64,000 nucleotides of DNA from Tachypleus tridentatus (Eukaryota > Arthropoda > Merostomata > Xiphosura > Limulidae), in NCBI RefSeq assembly GCF_004210375.1, contig NC_134837.1:158265310-158329309 (forward strand). Direction: 5' to 3'. The notes beneath the pieces are model-generated. The model was not told the DNA's origin, did no database searches, and worked only from the letters and a program-made list of their open reading frames with translations. The translations under genes were made by a program, and so were the position numbers. Below, one piece after another: positions 12,144-24,100 of the stretch. Within the stretch, counting starts at the first letter, position 1. Each line of letters begins with the position of its first letter.

Positions 12144-12252
12144 ATACGATTCAGAAGATGTAACATTTGTTTGCTTCAATGATCTAGTTTTGTCAATAAA
12201 CGTGAAGTCATTTGAGAAAAAGGGACTTGACAGAAGATCCTTTCTGTTAATG
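12144..12252 (+). other. Exon-like open stretch with good splice signals, unidentified
   Basis: CTTGCTTTTCAG ends at 12143, and ATG followed by GTATGT starts a donor at 12253. Between them 36 codons are open, beginning YDSEDVTFVCFNDLVLSINV and containing EKKGLDRRSFLLM. No neighbour exon was found to join it, and I do not recognise it; it may be an exon of an unseen gene or chance. Confidence 0.2.
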
Positions 12253-13789
12253 GTATGTCTCCAGGCACTTCTTCTTGGATCGAAATGAAGGAGCGTTCTA
12301 GGAATATAGCTGACTTAAACACAAGGTTTCTTATAGATTCCAACTTTGTCCTAAATAAAAAGGTTAATGTAATTCTGTTACTTTCGTATTGAGCTGGTTA
12401 TTATTCTGAGATCCACAGATGGCTGCTGAAGTGTTTTAAGGAGATGCGAGATTTTTCAAGTTTATGTTTATACAAGTGAATAAAAAATATTAAAAATATT
12501 TTTGACTGATGTACATCATATTTTTACAATATAGGGAGGGTTGGAGCTAAGGAGGATTTACTCAGAGTATAATATTAGCATCTCTTTCTGGTTTCTGTTG
12601 TGTTTTTTTTGCACCATTCGTCTATATGTTTAATTAAAAACATCTGATATTCTCTGCTCGTTTGCATAATATTTTGTGGTGGCATTGTTCATCGTTGCTA
12701 TATGAATTACAAAATGTAGTGTGTTAATGTTGATATATCTACCTTGTAGACCTCCTTCTATCTTGTTTAAGTATTGCAGAAAGTTAATTTACATTTATTA
12801 CTATATGTTTATTTGCACTTTAACTGAAAAGCTTTCTTCGTTGTTAAATCACAGCCTGAGGAAAAGGAAAAGAGAAAGCAGAAGACATGAAAAACAAATG
12901 AACGAATTCCAACCTCTGTTTTCTTGCTACTGTCAAAGGTTGGTCGAACTTTAAACAATAGTTTCCTTTATGAACGGTCAAGCGCGTTTGAGCAATAATT
13001 GTCTGTACGGATTTGCAAGTGTTCTGGTGTTGCCTTACCCACATGGTACAGATTGGTTGCTATTTCTGTCTGTGACGTCCCTACCTAAGAGCCCACTACT
13101 GTATCCTTCAGTATAGATTTGTAAATCGCAGCTAGGCATTGCCAGTATTTCAGATTGTCATACTTTTTTCAGAAATGAAGATCATTGTACAAGTAATATA
13201 TTAAAAGTATGTATAAAATGCACAGTTTCTAAAGTATATACATCCGTTATTTTTAAATTACCGTAAGTTGTAGCAGAAACAACTTACTATTTGATAAAAT
13301 AATAAATGAAATGTTTTGGGCGGAAATCAGCATACGTGCGTTATCGAAACATAACAATTATAATGTATATAAGCATTTCTAATATACGAGTTTATGTTGG
13401 AAAAATTAAGAAAAATATGGCCAGTTTGTTGGATCAGTTTTTGTCCGTTAAATGTATAATATATTCATAGATATTTATATCCAATTTTGAATGGCCCGTA
13501 TATACTTATCTAGAATAAGAAAACATTATTTTATATGCACAGAAAGTAAAAATCTCGGCCAACTGTTCAGAGTATAGTACGAAAAAAAATCTTACACTTC
13601 TAAAAGCGTGCATATGTTACTTCCGAGGTGTATTAATGAGAGAAATACTAACTACAAATAAGATATGAAAAATTACTTGTAGTGAGAGATTAAAACCTTT
13701 TTACTGCAAAATTGTGCAAAGATAATTTACACTAACCTTCTTAATTGTGAACGAACAAATTCAAATATAGGTTACTGGTCAATAACACA

Positions 13790-13935
13790 CACTCTTGAGC
13801 TCTCATTGTCCATCTGAATTGTGGGATTTGACTGTTATTCTTATAATACACCCTTAGCTGCAAAATACAGAACACATTTTTTGTAGCAGCTACACGCAAA
13901 CCATGAACTCTCAAACGGTCAATCCGGCTGGCTTT
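13790..13935 (-). repeat. SINE family A, old fragment
   Basis: Only the central part is traceable (CTCTTGAGCTCTC, GTGGGATTTGACTGTTATT, TATAATACACCC); the rest is diverged. Confidence 0.4.
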
Positions 13936-14099
13936 CCACTAGATCATACTTGTCCGATATGATGGACATACTAGTTTTTGTCTTCGCAAGGCTTAATTTG
14001 GAAAAGAAAAACAAACCATAAAGCAGGTCCCAGCTGGGTGATAATGTTTCTTTATTTTATTCGTAATTATATAGTCAAAATTATGATCATTGCTTATTA

Positions 14100-14250
14100 C
14101 ATTTATTGCTTGTCCAAAACAAAATGAAACACTTACTATTTCTTGGACTACAATGTGTATTATATGAATCGTGGCATAGGTTGAGCATGTTTTCAGTTAG
14201 GTTAAGACCTGGATATTGTGGTGATAGTAAGAGAAGTCGAAACTCATCTT
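14100..14250 (-). mobile_element. Possible fragment of another DDE transposase
   Basis: The minus strand around 14215-14170 reads SPQYPGLNLTEN, resembling the SPD-LN-P-EN wording around the last catalytic Glu of Tc1-like enzymes. The match is short and there is no second motif, so this could be chance. Confidence 0.25.
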
Positions 14251-15242
14251 TTCTTTTTAGCTTTCATTTTAGGTTTAAACTTTATTTAATTTTAACGAGT
14301 GTTTATATCTCATTTCTTGGAAAAAGTTAATATATTCAAATACCATGGAAATTTGACATTTTTAACTGAAGGATTTATCGTTTTTCTTCATTTGAATTGA
14401 ATTATTACATTCCTTAGTAAAAGTATATAAACAAAAGAAACGCATCTAGAGGTGACAGAATGATATAACATCAGAAGTGGTATATTGACAGAGCATAAGA
14501 AGTGAGAAAGTGACATGCTTGTGGTATTCTCAGGTATACTGATTTTTTACAAGTCAGAGTGGTAACCGCTGCAACAAGAAGTTCGGTAGAAAATGTTTTA
14601 TGAAATGAATCAGAATTTTGATTATGAATCAAAGAAACAGAATGGAGAACAATGTTTCATGGTAATTAAAAACACTTTCTTGACAACATAAAATATTAAA
14701 AAGACAAAAGCCAATGTTCAGTTACTGAGTGATTGCACAGTAACAAAGTACATTTGTAATTCTATATCTTAAGAATAGAAATATATGGACAAAATCATAG
14801 GTCTTAATTTATATATTCACAAGACTGAAATAATCTACTTGTTTCAGTACGTTCATCTTTCCCAGAATGCATTTGTTACCCACGTCATTTGACCATTTAT
14901 GTTAAGAAGAAAAGAAAGAAGAAGCTTTGGTATTTCTATACATTCACAAAAATATATAACAACACAATGAGCCCAGAATAGAATTACTGGTTCGTTGGCT
15001 TTACGTAAAATTGTTTGACAAATATAAAAAAATGCATATTGTATCAATGATGGTATAGACAGCTAATTAAAATCATGTTTACACTAATTACGCTGTAGGT
15101 GTCATTTTTGATATAATTAAATAGAGTATATCTGTGCTGTCTTCAGGACAGTACGATATAAACTGCATGTTTCGTAATAAACATTTCATGATATAGCCAC
15201 ATGTATCATAATGTGAAAAAGTATAAACAATTTCACACAAAA

Positions 15243-15360
15243 GGTGTGTTTTTTGTATAGCAAAGCCACAAAGGGCTATCTGCTCAGCCCACTGAGGGGA
15301 ATCGAACCCCTGATTTTAGCGTTGTAAATCCGGAGACATACCGCTGTACTAGAGGGGGGC
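15243..15360 (-). repeat. SINE family B, full length
   Basis: Close to consensus: GAGGGGAATCGAACCCCTGA, GTTGTAAATCCGGAGACATA, ending GTACTAGAGGGGGG. Confidence 0.93.
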
Positions 15361-15631
15361 CACACAAAAAGGATAAAATGGTCAAACTTTTCTTTGGTGT
15401 TTTGTTTTGGTAAGATACAGAAAAACATGTTCATTCGCGAAAACCCGTATTCCCAGCTATGACCTTAAACGTTCATATATGTGTATATACGACACTAGAA
15501 TCACGCAGTATCAATTATACAAGTGTAATAAAAATAAAGACGTATTTGCAGTATTAGAGTCAGGAAAAAAAGGCTCTCAACTGTATTTCACTGTTCAGCA
15601 TTTGCTGATTGTTTTCGTTGTCTCAACAAGT

Positions 15632-15898
15632 GGCCTGGCATAGAAAGGTGGTCGACTTATAATTTGAGGGTCGCGGGTTCGAATTCCTGTCGCACCAAAC
15701 ATGCTCGCCCTTTCAGCAGTGGGGGAGTTATAATGTAACGATCAATCCCATTATTCGTTGATAAAAGATTAACCCAAGAGTTGGCGGTGGATGGTGATGA
15801 CTGCCTTCCCTATAGTCTTACACTGCAAAATTAGGAACGGCTTAGCACAGTTAGTCCTCGTGTAGCTTTGTACGAAATTCAAAACAAACAAACAAACC
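15632..15898 (+). repeat. SINE family A, full length
   Basis: Head GGCCTGGCATAGAAAGGTGG with a few bases missing before TCGACTTATAATTTGAGG; perfect AAACAAACAAAC tail. Confidence 0.93.
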
Positions 15899-16395
15899 CA
15901 ATCTCAATAGCTGGATTTTCAGTCCGGTATTATTCTAAAATGCATTCCATAAGAACCGAAGAAAAAGTTATTTGGTTTCCTCAAATAAGTCTGTTAATAC
16001 AAAAACAACACAGTTCTACGTTTCACAAATACATCATTCATTGAAAACAAGGTTTCTTTTCGCCAATGAAACGTACAATTGCCTTGTTTTTTCACAATTC
16101 TTTAATTATGAAGTTTCACTAAATACTGGTAGTTTCACGTATCAATTGCATGAAGAAATGTAATTTAACAGCAGTTTCTAGTGGTAACAACGGTACCAGT
16201 CGTAATGTGAATGAATTGGTAATTTTCAGGTAAAAGGGAAGCAGATGTAGCATGATTTAAAATTTTGTTTAAAAGTTTCAATGTGATTAAATAAGCTCAG
16301 AATTACAAGATCATGATTATAGTAATATAGTCCTTCAGAAAAGACTTTTCAAATCATGTGCAGAACAAAAATATTTGCAGTATATATTATTTCAA

Positions 16396-16600
16396 GGATT
16401 GGGCATGGCCTAGTGGTTAAGGCCATGTACTAAAATGTCCAAGGTTCGAGACATAATGCCGTTGAAAACGCTCTACACTTTCAACTGTGTGCGCGTTATA
16501 AATGTAATAATCAATCTAGCTTTTCGGATAATATAGTCTTACAAAGCTCTTGAAGGCGGGTATTAGCGGTTGTTTGCCCTCTCTCTGCTCAGTAGCTCAA
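16396..16600 (+). repeat. SINE family D
   Basis: The head GGGCATGGCCTAGTGGTTAA resembles a tRNA A box; AAGGTTCGAGACATAATGCC is the B box area. The body CACTTTCAACTGTGTGCGCG and the end GCTCAGTAGCTCAAAATTAG differ from family A. Confidence 0.6.
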
Positions 16601-16615
16601 AATTAGAGAGGAGCG

Positions 16616-16880
16616 TATCCGTATCCTAAGGCACTCGACTCGTAATCTGAGGGTCGGGGAGGAGAATCGCCGTCGCACCAAACATGCTTGCCCTTTCAGC
16701 CGTGGAGACGTTCCAATGTGACGGTTAATCCCACTATTCGTCGGTAAAAGGGTAGCCCAACAGTTGGCGGTGGGTGTTGATGACTAGCTGCCTTTCCTCT
16801 AGTCTTACACTGCAAAATTAGGGATGGATAGCGCAGATAGTCCTCATGTTGCTTTGCGTGAAATTCAAAACAAACCAAAC
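16616..16880 (+). repeat. SINE family A inserted against a family D copy
   Basis: The first half of the tRNA-like head is missing. The copy begins about CCTAAGGCACTCGACTCG directly after the family D sequence and runs to an AAACAAACCAAACC tail. Confidence 0.88.
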
Positions 16881-17152
16881 CAAAGCCGTATCCTAAATGT
16901 ATCTGACCCTACCATTTACTTTATATCCACATCACGTGTCGTTCAGTTTGAAAAAAACTAACTTCGATCTCCTCTCTTCTGGTACTAAAAAGAATGTCAC
17001 AGATTGGTTATATCACATATTTCTTAACAGTCTGATTAATATAAAGTTACTTTGTTCTTTGTGTTTACGTTTCTCATTAACATCTCAAGAGAAATTACGC
17101 ACTTTCGTTTTCTCTGCTCTGAGACTTAAGGTGTTTTTTTTTTTTATTTCAG

Positions 17153-17193
17153 GAGCACGTGAAAATCAAGTAATACAGCTTGATTTGTTACAG
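17153..17193 (+). other. Exon-like 41-bp segment
   Basis: A very strong acceptor (T tract then ATTTCAG, ending 17152) and an ACAG/GTATTA donor bound a short open stretch (ARENQVIQLDLLQ). No partners were found. Confidence 0.15.
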
Positions 17194-17346
17194 GTATTAG
17201 AAATAAACGTAAATGAAGAGCTAAGTTTTTGTCTTTATATAAAAATTGGATTAGTTTACTAGTTACAGTTAGTACGTTTGTTTAATGTACTCAGTCTTTC
17301 CCTACAAGTTCCCTTACGACCATTTCCTTGTTTTCCGATGAGGTAG

Positions 17347-17600
17347 GGCTTGGCATAGCTAGGTGGTTAAGGCACTCTATTCGTAATCTGAGGGTCGCGG
17401 GTTCAAATCCCTGTCACGCCAAAATGCTCGCCCTTTCAGCTGTGGGGGCGTTATAATGTGCAGTCAGTCCCACTATTCGTTGGTAAAAGAGTAGTCCAAA
17501 TGTTGGCGGTGGGTTCTCTCTAGTTTTACGCTGCTACATTAGAGACAGCTAGCGCAGATAGCCCTGGTGTATCTTTGCACGAAATTAAAAAACAAAAAAC
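17347..17600 (+). repeat. SINE family A with internal deletion
   Basis: The head GGCTTGGCATAGCTAGG is complete; about 20 bp after GGCGGTGGG (the GATGACTAGCTGC part) are missing. Confidence 0.92.
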
Positions 17601-17906
17601 CATTATGTATTGCATCTGGAGCATTTTTTACAATGACAAGCAGTAATCACCCATTACGTTGATATCACACCTTCCCTGATATCATGATGATACCTTGTCT
17701 TGTTCTTCGCTGATGGTACTGAAATTTTCAGCGAAATAGTTCATTTGTGTGTATAATAAACGAATTTTCAAATTCATATTACAAACTAACTCTTTGAATT
17801 TATCGCGCATGTTATTGATAATTGTTTTTGTAGTTTGTGTCTTTGATGTGTTCCAAACATTTGTCAACAACATCCATAGAGACTATTCATGTTTATGTTT
17901 TCAAGA

Positions 17907-18172
17907 GACCCGATATGGCCAGGTAGTTAGGGCGCTCGACTTGTAATGTGAGGGCCATGGGTTCGAATCTCTGTAACACCAAAAATGATTGCCCTTTCTA
18001 CCTTAGTGACATTATAAAGTTACGGTAAATCCCACATTTTGTTTGTAAAAGAATAGTCCAATATTTGGCGGTAGGTAATGATGACCAGCTGCTTTCCCTA
18101 CACTATTAAATTAGAGATCGCTAACGCAGATAGCTCTCATGTAACTTTGTGAGAAATTCAAAACAAACAAAC
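17907..18172 (+). repeat. SINE family A, full length
   Basis: Head CCCGATATGGCCAGG with GTTCGAATCTCTG as B box; moderately diverged body and AAACAAACAAAC tail. Confidence 0.92.
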
Positions 18173-20055
18173 CTTTTTAACTAACCTCATTATCTTTTTG
18201 AACTGTTCATCCGAAGCTAATTTTCTGATCTGAAGCCTAACAAAAACTTACCACAAATATAACAGAATCTGTTTGGGTTATTTTCACAACCTTTTGTTGC
18301 ATAGCGACGAAGAAATAATATTGAAAGGAAAAGTAAATAATGTACAAGTGCACTCACGCACAAATTATTAACCGTTTATAGATTAGTGGTATATTTCTCG
18401 TGGATTTTAAAACGTTTGATAAGGTGCTCACGTCGCGATTGGTCTACAGTGTTCTGATGTCGATGGTTGTCAACATTTTCATCATAAAAAATGTGAACCG
18501 ATATTAACGAAAACGATTCACTTATGCAAAAGAACAAATGACATTTAGTGAAAAATCTGTACGTGATAGAAAAAAGAAGAATCACTTTCGGTTTTAGCGT
18601 ACATGAATTATTGTAGAACATTGAAAAATTTCAAGACAATAAAATAATCGCAGACCTGTGAGCCAATGAAAAAACAACTAAAGATATAATATGTCTTTTC
18701 TCCTCTTTTATCTGTACTTGATATTTGTTTTTACCATCAGAGAGTAGTTTAATAAAACTTTAAGAATTTTATCTGACAACCACTGGTGAGGCATGAAAAG
18801 AGACATCTATCAAAGAAAAGTTATTAAACTTACTTCTTACATCATACTGGTCTTCTGTCATTTTGATTTTCAAAGTTATTAAGCACCACCAGGGATAATC
18901 AAAACTAAACCTTTCCAGATCTTATTTAAGGTTGTAAGATAATTCCAGTATGTGAAATTAGAAGTTGCTCTTCATCTGAAATTAAAACAGTTAAAAATAT
19001 AAACAGCATTAAAATACAAAACAAAATTTACTTTGCTAGTGTTTACCCTGTCACCATTAAGAATAATTTATCTAATGGATATACTTGTTAAAAATTAACT
19101 CTGTTATGCTGAAAGTTCATCACTTACGCATTTTATTAATTAATTATTAACACAGACAGTATTTAAATAACCTTCGAGCATTGAATTATTTAAATAACAA
19201 GTCTAAAAAGCCGAGAAAGTAAAAAACAACAAGTTTCTTGCATATCAACACTCGCAAGTAAAAACAGTTTTAAAAGTTATATTTATATATCGTTTTTAAT
19301 AAGAGTAAAATATACTCGTCTGTTTGTCGCAGATCATTTAGTATTCTTTTTCATGTTTAAATGGAACCTGGAATATGAAAAGGCAAATAAAAATTGGAAA
19401 AAAAATTCATTAGTTACGATTTATATATTTTTTCCACATATAAGTTTTCTGCAAATATTTAATGTTGTTTATTTTAACTGTAAAAAAACGCAGCAGGTAA
19501 ACACTTTCTGTTGAACAGCTACCCAGTGTCGGAAAGGCGATAAGTTAGTCTGGATATTTTTTAATTCTTCTTAGCTATGACACCAACTGAACATTAGGTT
19601 TAAGAGAGCGAAATTGAATTGTAGAAATGCAACGTTTTAGTTGTCGGAAAATATAAAATTGGAAATCGCTGATTTCTTCCAGGATCTGTTGTGAAAAGTA
19701 GTTCTTTGTCCATTGGAAACAGCCAATCGAGATGTTCGATAAACACCTGCAATTATTCGAAGCATAATCGATATTAGTATATTACTTCTTATACGTAAGA
19801 TCGATTTTTTTCATCACTGGCATCCTTCATATTGTCCTTGGTAAAAAATTGATACAACTGACACATAGAACATGTTATTAATTGCTTATTAGGATATATA
19901 AAATGAAATCAAATCGCTGAACACAAAAGTTAAAAAGATCAACGGATGGATTTAAAGAAACTTAAGATTCAAACCATCTTGTTTATTATCAGGTTATTTC
20001 TGAAATGGTGAAATGTTTCCGTTAATCTATAAGAAATAACCTTTATTTATTCATA
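18173..20055. other. Intergenic upstream of the receptor
   Basis: No repeat recognised. A minus-strand frame at 18621-18376 contains a fairly protein-like stretch (DENVDNHRHQNTVDQSRREH) but lacks splice or family support. Confidence 0.4.
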
Positions 20056-20146
20056 TACAAGGGCTATTTGTGCTCTGCCCACCACAGGTATCGAAACCCG
20101 ATTTTTATCTGTAAATCCGCAGAAATACAGTTGTGCCAGAGGGGCC
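20056..20146 (-). repeat. SINE family C fragment upstream of the receptor promoter
   Basis: GGGCTATTTGTGCTCTGCCC, GGTATCGAAACCCGATTTTT and GTTGTGCCAGAGGGGC identify it; it ends about 100 bp before the CCAAT box. Confidence 0.85.
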
Positions 20147-20248
20147 TCATATTTGTATTTCTATTTAACTTTACAGAGGTGACTGATAAAAAAAACATTT
20201 GCTTAATACACGTTTTTTATTTTAAAAACGTGTTGTAACGTGATTGTG

Positions 20249-20325
20249 ATTGGTCAACAACTGAGCAATTACGTGACGCATTAACGACGCATGGATAAAA
20301 GCGAGGCTGCTCTATCCGTTCATCA
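20249..20325 (+). promoter_or_regulatory. Predicted core promoter of the receptor gene
   Basis: An inverted CCAAT box (ATTGG, 20249-20253), a CRE/ATF-like ACGTGACGCA (20271-20280), a TATA-like GATAAAAG (20294-20301) and an initiator-like TTCATC around 20320-20325 occur in that order. The TATA-to-initiator spacing is about 28 bp. A start near 20322 would give a 5' UTR of about 383 nt if unspliced. The GC content rises locally compared with the flanks. The elements are seen directly; their use as a promoter is inferred. Confidence 0.45.
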
Positions 20326-20532
20326 TGTTGTTTCGCAGCTTGGAAGAGAAGTGTAGCATTACAAAGAATCAAGAAGAGAATTTCTTTTGGCAGCTTACCG
20401 TTATCATATTCTACTTCCGAACTAACTTATAAATAACCAAACTCAATCCCAGTCTCAAGATATAAGAGAGAGAGAGAGAAAAAAAACCCAACAATAGTAG
20501 TAGATCCGTAACAAAATACCTTTAAACCTTAA

Positions 20533-20606
20533 GTATTATGGTGTAATATCAACCCGTAATTACAAAATGAGTATTATGGTGTAATATCAACCCATTATTA
20601 CAAAAA
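20533..20606 (+). repeat. 38-bp tandem duplication in the predicted 5' UTR
   Basis: Two near-identical units begin with GTATTATGGTGTAATATCAA at 20533 and 20571, a period of 38 bp. The second has a few changes near its end. A short GA tract lies just upstream at 20465-20480. The duplicated unit includes an ATG, so two short upstream reading frames are possible in the leader. Confidence 0.8.
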
Positions 20607-20704
20607 CATATATTTCGGTGTATTTTTTATCAAGTTAATATTTGAAGAAACATTTAATTATAATATATTTAGATCAATTTAAACGCAAAAAAAATAAAAC
20701 AGAC

Positions 20705-21119
20705 ATGAAGATGTTTGAAGCAAATGATTCTGTAGAATATTCTGTCTTTCTAATTAACACCTCTGTATCCGAAAATGAGTTCTCAGAGCATACCAGTAAA
20801 ACTTTCTCGTCAGGGGATACAGATAACATTACAAACTCCTCCCATCTGATCACACAGATTGGTTTGTCAACAGCAGACATCACAAAAAGCGTACTTTACT
20901 TATTAATATTCATCTTCGCCGTACTTGGCAACGTATTAGTCATCGTGACTCTAGCTCAGAACAAGAGGATGAGAACAGTTACTAACGTATTCCTGATGAA
21001 CCTGGCTATCAGTGATCTGCTACTCGGAGTGTTCTGTATGCCTTTCACCTTAGTTGGTAGTTTGTTGAGGAACTTCATTTTTGGTGACGTCATGTGTCGT
21101 CTTATTCCATACCTTCAAG
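20705..21119 (+). CDS. CCK/sulfakinin-like receptor exon 1: N terminus, TM1, TM2, start of TM3
   Basis: This exon encodes residues 1-138 and the first base of residue 139. The first in-frame ATG after an in-frame TAA at 20636 is at 20705, with a second ATG two codons later. The 60-residue extracellular N terminus has three N-X-S/T sites and no signal peptide, as usual for this class. TM1 is at about 62-84 and TM2 at about 94-116, followed by the loop leading to C131. The exon ends CTTCAAG before a GTGTGT donor at 21120, just before TM3. An open frame continues to 21160, but the family sequence stops at the donor. The start is uncertain only between the two ATGs. Confidence 0.9.
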
Positions 21120-24100
21120 GTGTGTATAGATTATCTTATATCTATACTTATGTCTTATAAAGTTATACAATTGGACATTACTTAAATATTCTATATAAAT
21201 AGTTTAGTTATATATATATACATATATATATATATTATAACCATAATACTTTTATTATATTTATTTAAATTATATTTAATTTCACAATATATATATATAT
21301 ATATTAAAAAATTAAAACTACAACCTATAATAACTTACTTTTCATAAAAGTTTTGTTTGTTTTTCTTTAAACACGAAACTGCACACTTGCTATTTGTGTT
21401 TTGTCCACCGTAGGAATTGAACCGTAAATTTTAATGTCATAAGCCCCATGTTTACCGTTGAGACACTAGGAAGCGCTGATGGGATCAGTATTTGTGTTGT
21501 TGTTTTTTTACCTTGATGACACCTAGTTATTATAGATCGTGTTAAAGTTCTTTAAGAACCATTTTCATAAATATTTTAAACTTTTCAAATTAAATTTAGC
21601 AAAAGTAATATCTTAGAATTATTTGTATAATTCGTATATGTAATTTCATAAAGAGCAGGAAACTTTTAAAACCAAAGACGTACATTCATATATATATAAA
21701 TACAAAATATTTATTTTGTAGATATATAAAATACAAAATAAAACAAAACATTATAATGATATTGAAATTCAAAATGACTATTATATTGCAAATTCTCATT
21801 GTCATCCTTAAGTCATAATGGATAATATTTGTGGTCATTGCATTCAAATGAGTTAGGGATATTTCACCTATCAGACAAGATATGTTGATTTAAAACTCGA
21901 CAGCAACTAAGAATAATCACTTAAGGGACAAAAACTAAATACTTGAACCCACAACGGCTCAACTCCTAGTGTATGAAGCTAGTGTTTAGCGTGATAAGTC
22001 CTCAGAGTTACACATTAAACAGTTTTGTTGTTTTGATAGCCTGGTGAAATATTTAAGAAAATAAGCGGTTATTAAGGAAATATACTTTGTAGCATGAAAT
22101 TGTAGCTAGAAAAATGAAACGAAACAATAACCCCAAATAATTTTTAACAACAAATAACAATCATTATAAAATAAGTAGTTGTCGTTCAAAATAGACTTTT
22201 ACGCTTGACGTCTCGGATTTTCATTTAATAATAGAGCATAATAAAGTTGAAAGTACACACTGAAAACTTGTAATTGTAAGCGAATGGGTAACGAAAAACA
22301 CACTAGTTAAGGCTTTATAACACATCCATTACCAAAACAGTTTTAACATTTTGTGATCACATTAGTCCAGTAGAGCCAATAAAAGACTGTCTCTGATTAA
22401 ACATTGGTCTGAAGAGGATGCGTGAAAGCGTTGTTTATTCGTGTATAAACTTGTTTTTCTGTAACAGTGGAGCTAAGCTTTACCTTAATAGAGAACATGC
22501 GCCATGACATGTTCTCTAGAAGGAAAATATTTATTTCTTAAGGATACACTTTAGCTAATGATGCTATTATGAAGAAGAAAAATAAAACTTGTTTATCTCG
22601 TTTCAAATATTTTTAAACGTTCTGGAGTATTATAGGGATGAAGGAAGCATGGCTTAGTGATTGATTTTCCCAAGCTACTGTTGAAAAGGTCCAAGTTTTG
22701 TGCCACAGTTAATAGCTAAATACGCTCCGGATTTTACTGTTTTGTGCAAGTTATATTTGTCATATTCGATCTTCGCTGTTGGGCCAAGAATAGTCGTATA
22801 AGTAGCAGATACTGGTTACAAGAACTTTCAATCCATTAGCAGTTTTAAATAAGGAATCTCCACTTTTGAGTCTGAAGCGTGTAAACTTATCCATATTTAA
22901 CCAATTTCTTGTATAATGCGCCGTTCAGATTGAAAATATTGTATACAAATGACAGTTTACGTTCATTCCAAAGCTTGTGCGTGAAAAGTATGTTTTTAGT
23001 GCGACATTTTTTGTTATATTTAGAAGACACTCTGTTGTGTGCATCCACACGTTTCTGCTGTTTGTGCTAAGTAATTTATTTACTTTAATACTAACAATTA
23101 AAGTGGTATTCACTACAAATTTAATTATTAGCTTACATTTAAAAGTTTAATTATTTATAAATTTAAAATATGCCTGAAAAATATTCTTTCTCTGGCAAAA
23201 GTTTTTACATGGGATCATGGGACAAAAACTGGTGCAATTCTGAATTATAATACACCATTAAATAATATACGAGACATGTTGATTGCTTTCTTCATTTAAC
23301 AAGTTTAAAAACTCAAGTTATGTGAGAAAATCTTAAATGAAACAAGAAAATGAAGCATTATGTTTACCACTGTTATAAAACGAAACCAATACCTAGTTTA
23401 GACTTGGTTTGCGTACTGAAAAACAAAGAAAATCAACACAACCTGTGTTATTACAGTCACTGAATTTAGATTAATAGAAAATAAAATCAACAGTAAAATG
23501 TGATTTGTTCTCAGTATACTTAATAAAGAACATTTACTATTACGGGTACTCTAGAAGGACAGCATTTAGTTTTTAAGGATATACTTTAGATAATGCTACC
23601 ATTATAAGAAAGATAAAGAAAACATGTTATATTACACTATGTAGCAACATTTGTACTTTTTCAAGTTACTGGGCAGAAAGTGTAATTTTCCAACTGCTTA
23701 TGCCTAAAGTAAATGGAAGAGACATATTTTTATCTTTAAACTTTGCTTTTGTGACCTGGGTAATGAAATTTTCAAATTTACTCATTTTCCAGAACATACC
23801 AGGTAGATTCAGTGCTGAGTAACTGATAAAGAATTTTCTCGAACTTACAAGAATTTTCGAGAACTTTTCAGAATGTTGTAGAAGCCTCAGTATCCGTCCG
23901 GGAATAAGTATCCGTCTCTTCCCCTGGCTCATTCGGTACACCTTAAAGAGGAATACAACAGTGTCAAGACCTTGAAGTATGATGAGTATGGCTGGAAGGT
24001 TATCGGAGACTTCAAAATAGTGGCATTCCTGATGGGTCTCCAAGGAGGCCTTACCAAGCTTCTCTGTTATCTTTGCCTTTGGGACAGCAGGGACTCTGCA

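Larger units (their letters stand above)
9713..15242. other. Intergenic: one full SINE, one SINE relic, weak exon-like and transposase traces
   Basis: Besides the entries at 10701, 12144, 13790 and 14100, I see nothing recognisable. A stretch near 11690-11760 has faint family A wording that I did not annotate. Confidence 0.4.

Noticed and set aside
16897-17262. 121-codon plus-strand frame
   Set aside because: No family wording, includes a T-tract run of Phe, and starts just after a SINE; only the tiny exon-like part at 17153-17193 was kept as a weak entry.
21120-21160. Extension of receptor exon 1 to the stop at 21160
   Set aside because: The residues after the donor do not continue the TM3 motif, whereas joining to 31597 restores it.
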